64,000 nt of DNA, from the NCBI GenBank assembly GCA_013306675.1, contig JABLUY010000007.1, positions 62,001 through 126,000 of the forward strand, given 5' to 3'. Of this stretch, positions 56,853 through 64,000 are shown in pieces (the first letter of the stretch is position 1; every line of letters starts with the position of its first letter). Below the pieces are notes generated by a model. That model made no database searches and had not been told where the DNA came from. It saw only the letters and a program-made list of their open reading frames with translations. Source of the DNA: Thraustochytrium sp. TN22. Lineage: Eukaryota; Sar; Bigyra; Thraustochytrida; Thraustochytriidae. A program made the translations under genes and the position numbers.

Positions 56853-58397
56853 CTACTGAAGGCCCTCGAGACGGTCAATGATGTCGTCCAGGCTGGGGCG
56901 CTTCTTGGGGTCGAGCGCTACGCAGTCCGAGACGAGCTCGAGGAAAAGAGGAGGGCAGGAATTGATGACGGACTGCACGCGGCGTGCGTCCAGGGAGCTG
57001 CGTTGCTTGGAGCGACGCATCCTGGACGGCTTCTCGAGCGTGCTGCGCGCGGAGGCCTCCTCGTCAAGGTCATGGCGGTCGTCATAGCGGCGGCGGCGGC
57101 CATCCCTGTCGGCGTCCTCGTCGTCATCGAGGTCGTCGCGGTCGGCCGCATCTTCGCCGTCCTCGCCATCGTCGTCGTCATTATCATCGTCCGAGAGATT
57201 GGAGTTGATGGACATGTCGTGGACAGCGTACATGTCGATGGCGAGCGTGTGCGGGTTGCGCGGGATATCACGGGCCTTGCGACGCGTGACAATCTCGAGC
57301 ATGAGCACGCCAAAGGTGAAGATCTCGGACTGGATGGTGTATCCGTCGTTGAACTTGGAGTTCATGAGCTCCGGCGCCATGAGCCAGGGCGTGCCAACGA
57401 CGGTCATGGGCTTGCGCTTGGCGCTAACGGTGGAGTTGCGATAGAATCGGGAGAGGCCAAAGTCCGCCAGCACCAGGGTATAGTTGCTGAAGAGTTTATC
57501 GGCTGGCTGGTCGTTGGAGCGCAGCAGACAATTGTCAGCCTTGAGATCGCGGTGAATGACGCTATGCGCGTGCAGGTGGCGCAGGCCGTAGGCAGCCTCG
57601 AGAGCCCACCGCAATCGGGTCTCCCAGGGCAGGCGCACACTCTTCTTGGCGAGCAGCTTGTTGAGCGAGCTGCCCTCGCAGTACTCGGTCACCAGGTACA
57701 GCTTGTAGGCGATGTTGCGCTTGGCGCGCTCGCTGAACTCACTGCAGCCGCTGCTGCGGCCATCGCCGAAGCTACCGATCGCGAGGGTCTCGCGGCCGTA
57801 TGCCTCATCAGGCGTCAGGTGGGTGTGGCGGAAGCCGTCGTCGTCTTCGTCGCCAACGGCATGAGCGGCGCCGCCGGCGCCGTCTTGGTCATCGTCACCA
57901 TCAAGATGGTCGACGCTGGAGATGGCCTCCGCTTCGCCAAGGTCGGAAGCGTCCGCGACGGCGTCCGTGGTGCCTCGGGCTGCGCCCGAGTCGCTGTCGT
58001 CCTCGAGCAGTGCGCTCTCGGATTGGGACACCGAGACGCCGGAGGGGGCCAGGCCTGCCTTGAGCCGCAGGCTTCGGAACCAGCGCGCAGGCCGGCTGCG
58101 CGCTCGGGGCGTGCGCACCAGGTCCGGGTCGTCCGGGTCTGTCGCGTCGTGCTCCAGGACGAAGACAGCACGCAAGCGTAGCAGGTTTGGGTGGCGCACC
58201 TTGCGCAGCACGCTGACCTCCTTGAGAAAGTCCAGCTTGTTCTTCACCGTGCGGCCGCCCACCTCTTTGATAGCCAGCGCCTCTCCGGTTGACTTGTTGC
58301 GTCCCACGTACACCTTGCCGAAGACGCCGGCGCCGATCAGGTCGCCAAACTCAATGTCATTCAGCGACCGCGGCGCACGCGACTGCCGTCGCGCCAT
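56853..58397 (-). CDS. Protein kinase (TKL-like) with acidic inserts
   Basis: 514 residues from ATG 58397 (MARRQSRAPRSLNDIEFGDL). Kinase landmarks in order: glycine loop IGAGVFGKVYVG (about 24), ATP-binding Lys in ALAIKEV (about 46), VIHRDLKADN catalytic loop (about 284), ADFGLSRFY (about 312), MAPEL in place of APE, and a C-lobe ending KKRPSLDDIIDRLEGLQ. All catalytic residues (Lys, Asp of HRD, Asp of DFG) are present, so it should be active. LIGAGVFGKVY and the HRDLKADNCLL pattern fit tyrosine-kinase-like (TKL) Ser/Thr kinases common in protists. Two large disordered inserts break the fold: about 130 residues between beta4 and beta5 (Asp/Gly/Ala-rich), and about 80 acidic/basic residues in the C-lobe (DDDNDDDDGEDGEDAADRDD and after). 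Substrate unknown. No membrane segment or regulatory domain. Confidence 0.9.
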   Translation of the reverse strand: MARRQSRAPRSLNDIEFGDLIGAGVFGKVYVGRNKSTGEALAIKEVGGRTVKNKLDFLKEVSVLRKVRHPNLLRLRAVFVLEHDATDPDDPDLVRTPRARSRPARWFRSLRLKAGLAPSGVSVSQSESALLEDDSDSGAARGTTDAVADASDLGEAEAISSVDHLDGDDDQDGAGGAAHAVGDEDDDGFRHTHLTPDEAYGRETLAIGSFGDGRSSGCSEFSERAKRNIAYKLYLVTEYCEGSSLNKLLAKKSVRLPWETRLRWALEAAYGLRHLHAHSVIHRDLKADNCLLRSNDQPADKLFSNYTLVLADFGLSRFYRNSTVSAKRKPMTVVGTPWLMAPELMNSKFNDGYTIQSEIFTFGVLMLEIVTRRKARDIPRNPHTLAIDMYAVHDMSINSNLSDDDNDDDDGEDGEDAADRDDLDDDEDADRDGRRRRYDDRHDLDEEASARSTLEKPSRMRRSKQRSSLDARRVQSVINSCPPLFLELVSDCVALDPKKRPSLDDIIDRLEGLQ

Positions 58398-61210
<2,813 letters not shown>

Positions 61211-63487
61211 ATGGAAACGGAGTGGCGGGCACGTACACCGGTGCGGACGCCGGGGCGCGGGCCGGTCGACAAGGAGAATGGCGCCGACGAGCACAACCTG
61301 AGCATCCGCACGACGCCGGTGCACAAGACGGTGCTGCCGCCAAAGCAGGAGGCAGTGCTGCACAAGAAGCAGGCCGCGGCGCAGCGCGTCCGCGAGGAGA
61401 AGGAGCGGCTTCGCGAGGAGAAGAAGCGGCGCGAGGATGAGTACTTGCGGCGCGCAGCCGAAAAGCGCGAGGCGCTGGAAGCGGAGCTGGAGGCGCGGCG
61501 GCTGCGCGCCAAGCACGCCAACAACATCGCGATGGCGACCAAGGAGATCGAGATTGCCGACCGCAAGTGGACGCTTGAGCAGGAGCGGCTGCACCGCATC
61601 GCGCTCGAGGAGGAGCACCGCAAGCACCGGCGCGAGGAGGCGGAGATGAAGGCGCGGCAACGGCACAACAAGAACATGGCGGAGATGCGGCGCAAGGCGC
61701 AGGAGGACGAGGAGCGCCGGCGCTTCCGCCTGCAGCTGGCGGAGGACATGGAGCACGCCCGCTTCCTTCGTGAGATGGAGCGCATGGAGCAGCACCACGA
61801 GTACGCGCTGCGCAAGCAGCTGCGTGACGAGTACCAGGCGCACGCCGTGACGCAGCGCGCCGAGCTGGAGCGCTGCGCGCTCGAGTCGCGCGCCCTGGAC
61901 GAGGCCGCCTACCATGACGTCCAGTCCTACCTGACCACGAACAAACAGAAGCGGCGTGAGTCGCTCACCTTTCGCCTGGCGGAGGCTTCGCGCTGGAAGA
62001 ATGAGCACGCGGAGGACGCGGGCCGCCGCCAGGAGCAGCAGCAGATGATGGATGACTTCTTGGCGCGCCAGGATCACGAGGCGGAGATGGCCGCTTACAA
62101 TGACATGAAGCGGTACCTGAGCTCGGACCAGGAGAAGCGCCGCCAGTCGCTGCAGGAGTTCCTGCAGCAGGAGTCCGAGCTGCGCCAGCTCCAGGCGGTC
62201 GAACGCGAGCAGGAGGAGCACCAGCAGCGCAAGCACCAGCAGCACCAGCACCAGAAGGAGTACCACCCTTACTACAGCCAGCAGACGCAGCAGACGCAGA
62301 AGCAGACGCTGCACGAGCAGCGCGGCCACGACGTGGAGGAGGAGGAGAAGTCGCGCGAGCGGGAGCTGGACCTGCAGCAGGCGCGCAACGAGGCGCTCGC
62401 CGCGCTCCGCTTGGAGCGCGAGATCGAGGAGCGTCTCAACCAGCTCAACGCACTCAAGGACCAGTCGCTGGGCCGCTATCGCATGGAGATCTCCAAGAAG
62501 TACTTTTTGGCGGAGGACACGGGCGCGAGCGTGGCCACCGACGACGAGGAGGCGCGGAAGCTGCACCTGGGGGCATCCGCTGCGGCACCGCGCCCCGTGG
62601 ACGAGTCCAAGCGCGCCAGCCTGGAGTCCGTGCTGCCGCCGCCCCCGCCGCGCGCTGGCGCCACCTCCCTGGAGTCCGGTGAGGAGGAGGAGGAGGGCAA
62701 GCGCGACTATGAGGAGGACGGCCATGAGGAGGAGCGCGACCAGCATTTCGTGGACGACCGCGATGTTGAGGAGGACTTCGCCAGCGACAGCGATGATGAA
62801 GACTACGAGGACGACGACGCCGCCACGGTGGTCCTCGACGAGGACGCGCGCCGCCAGGAGCATGAGGAGGATGAGGACGAGCTCTTCCGGCTTCAGCAGC
62901 AGATGCAGGAGCAGGAGCTGCTCGACCAGCAGCGCTGGCGCGAGGAGATGCTTCGTAACCAGGCGGCGGCGGGCGAGGGCGCCCGCTCCGCCCGTGCGGA
63001 GCGCCTTGCGGCGGCACGCGCCGTGGCGTGGAAGGGCGCCAAGGTCACGGCCAAGCACGCCAAGAAGGGCGCCAAGGTGATGGGTGCGCATGCCAAGGAG
63101 GGCGCCAAGATTGCCGGCGCCCATGCCAAGGTGTACGGCGCACATGCCAAGGAGAACGCCAAGATCTACGGCGCGCACGCCAAGGAGAACGCCAAGGTCT
63201 ACGGCGCGCATGCCAAGGCCAAGGCCAAGGTGTACGGTGCGCACGCCAAGGAGTACGCCAAGGTTTACGGCGCGCACGCCAAGGAGAACGCCAAGATCTA
63301 CGGTGCGCATGCCAAGGAGAACGCCAAGGTCCTCGCCGGGCATGCCAAGGTCAAGGCCCAGGAGGCCTGGGCGCGCGCCAAGCCTATTGCTCGTGCCCAG
63401 AAGCAGAAGCTGCGCGACTACATCAAGCGCAAGCGGGCCGCCAAGGCTGGCCTTCAGTCTGAAGTCCCGCCGCAGCCGATGGCCTAA
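61211..63487 (+). CDS. Coiled-coil protein with C-terminal 11-residue repeats
   Basis: 758 residues from ATG 61211. Residues about 50-260 are a long, highly charged single helix/coiled coil (REEKERLREEKKRREDEYLR, EALEAELEARRLRAKHANNI), of the type found in trichohyalin-like and ciliary proteins. Two related segments, AAYHDVQSYLTTNKQKRRES and AAYNDMKRYLSSDQEKRRQS, lie near 235 and 295. Gln/His runs follow (340-370). An acidic domain (480-570) precedes the C-terminal 150 residues, made of about ten 11-residue units such as YGAHAKENAKV and YGAHAKENAKI, with one short 7-residue unit. Such 11-mers form amphipathic helices in LEA, synuclein and perilipin proteins that bind membranes or lipid droplets; function here is inference. 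An upstream exon could add a 50-Gln tract. Confidence 0.82.
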   Translation: METEWRARTPVRTPGRGPVDKENGADEHNLSIRTTPVHKTVLPPKQEAVLHKKQAAAQRVREEKERLREEKKRREDEYLRRAAEKREALEAELEARRLRAKHANNIAMATKEIEIADRKWTLEQERLHRIALEEEHRKHRREEAEMKARQRHNKNMAEMRRKAQEDEERRRFRLQLAEDMEHARFLREMERMEQHHEYALRKQLRDEYQAHAVTQRAELERCALESRALDEAAYHDVQSYLTTNKQKRRESLTFRLAEASRWKNEHAEDAGRRQEQQQMMDDFLARQDHEAEMAAYNDMKRYLSSDQEKRRQSLQEFLQQESELRQLQAVEREQEEHQQRKHQQHQHQKEYHPYYSQQTQQTQKQTLHEQRGHDVEEEEKSRERELDLQQARNEALAALRLEREIEERLNQLNALKDQSLGRYRMEISKKYFLAEDTGASVATDDEEARKLHLGASAAAPRPVDESKRASLESVLPPPPPRAGATSLESGEEEEEGKRDYEEDGHEEERDQHFVDDRDVEEDFASDSDDEDYEDDDAATVVLDEDARRQEHEEDEDELFRLQQQMQEQELLDQQRWREEMLRNQAAAGEGARSARAERLAAARAVAWKGAKVTAKHAKKGAKVMGAHAKEGAKIAGAHAKVYGAHAKENAKIYGAHAKENAKVYGAHAKAKAKVYGAHAKEYAKVYGAHAKENAKIYGAHAKENAKVLAGHAKVKAQEAWARAKPIARAQKQKLRDYIKRKRAAKAGLQSEVPPQPMA
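63036..63350 (+). repeat. 33-bp coding repeat (11-residue units)
   Basis: About nine to ten units related to GGCGCGCATGCCAAGGAGAA (then CGCCAAGGTGTAC). Units differ mostly at synonymous or single positions, pointing to recent expansion or ongoing homogenisation. Confidence 0.9.
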
Positions 63488-63613
63488 AAACCATCACATT
63501 CGGGTGGTAAACAAAGCCTGTGTCACTCGCTCGTGCAGGCGGGCTGCGCGAGCGACTGGCGAGAGAATGAGGGAGGTCATCGTGATGAGTGAGCCGCCCT
63601 CCTCTCGGAGGCT

Positions 63614-63660
<47 letters not shown>

Positions 63661-64000
63661 ATGCACCCTCCCCCTCTCTCCTTCTCCTCTTCTTCTCTCC
63701 TCTTCTTCTTCTTCGTTTCCTTTTTCCAATTGCAAAACAAACCCGAGCTTGTCTCTCTGATGATGTACTACAGGTTTCTCTGATGGTCTTGCTCCACTGC
63801 ACAAAAGCACAAGTCGCACTTGGGCAAGCCACTTACGCTTGCCGCCACCGTCACGCTTGGACGAGGAGGCACCGATGCCGCGGTAACACCTCCACCGCAG
63901 TTGCCTGGCCGGCCTGCCGATTCTCTCATCACATAACGAACGCAGCTACCAAGGAAGACACGGGGTTGGGTTGCGCAGCCAGCGATGGGAAATGGCCTCG
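63488..64000. other. 3' flank and window edge
   Basis: A CT microsatellite (about 63618-63657) with further pyrimidine-rich DNA to 63723 lies after the coiled-coil gene. A GTAAGT donor-like site on the minus strand (63836-63831) follows a short frame reading RGIGASSSKRDGGGKR; it could be the first part of a gene entering from the right, but is too little to call. Confidence 0.45.

Noticed and set aside
63831-63895. Short exon-like frame (RGIGASSSKRDGGGKR) with GTAAGT on minus strand
   Set aside because: No matching second exon or domain is identifiable before the window edge.

Overview
This is a GC-rich, gene-dense stretch of a eukaryotic nuclear genome. Most genes are single open frames. 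Three genes are interrupted by short introns with GT...AG ends and GTAAGT, GTACGT or GTAGGT donors. The protein set (ESCRT-III CHMP4, katanin-like AAA ATPase, mitochondrial acylcarnitine-type carrier, CANT1 nucleotidase, TTF-I/Reb1-like Myb protein, RGS protein, TKL-like kinase, an AP2-domain protein) is that of a free-living protist. An AP2 domain in a nearly intronless, GC-rich genome with Gln/Ser-rich proteins fits a labyrinthulomycete (thraustochytrid) stramenopile. That assignment is inference.

Layout. Bases 2-8.0 kb: a large alpha-helical, ARM-like protein cut by the left edge, then a coiled-coil protein, both on +. 8.2-13 kb: an ankyrin + WDR26/GID7-like protein on -, divergent from a small spliced membrane protein. 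13-16.6 kb: mostly non-coding, with one doubtful small RS-rich frame and a G-run. 16.6-19.4 kb: an acidic/His-rich unknown and a three-exon mitochondrial carrier. 19.4-24.1 kb: the largest gene-poor block, full of simple repeats. 24-31.7 kb: AP2 protein, CHMP4, CANT1, a C-terminal J-domain protein and an acyl-CoA-binding protein, on alternating strands. 31.7-34.8 kb: a decayed copy of part of CANT1 and two near-identical 39-codon Lys/Ala/Gly-rich genes in tandem. 34.8-44.6 kb: a protein with two kinds of internal repeat, a KATNAL2-like ATPase, a Myb protein and a PH-like/RGS/coiled-coil protein. 46.4-58.4 kb: an FHA protein, a membrane UDP-glycosyltransferase, a very large SNF2 helicase fused to an AlkA-type DNA glycosylase, and a kinase with acidic inserts. 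61-63.5 kb: a coiled-coil protein ending in an 11-residue amphipathic repeat and preceded by exactly 50 CAG triplets.

The genes do not form one pathway; this is an ordinary chromosomal neighbourhood. Lipid metabolism is touched by the carnitine-type carrier and the acyl-CoA-binding protein, nucleotide-sugar and secretory chemistry by CANT1 and the glycosyltransferase. The most unusual items are the SNF2-AlkA fusion, the ankyrin-WDR26 fusion, the tandem 39-aa genes and the 11-mer repeat protein. No virus-derived or transposon coding sequence, rRNA or tRNA was recognised. Many long open frames antisense to real genes are by-products of high GC and were left out.
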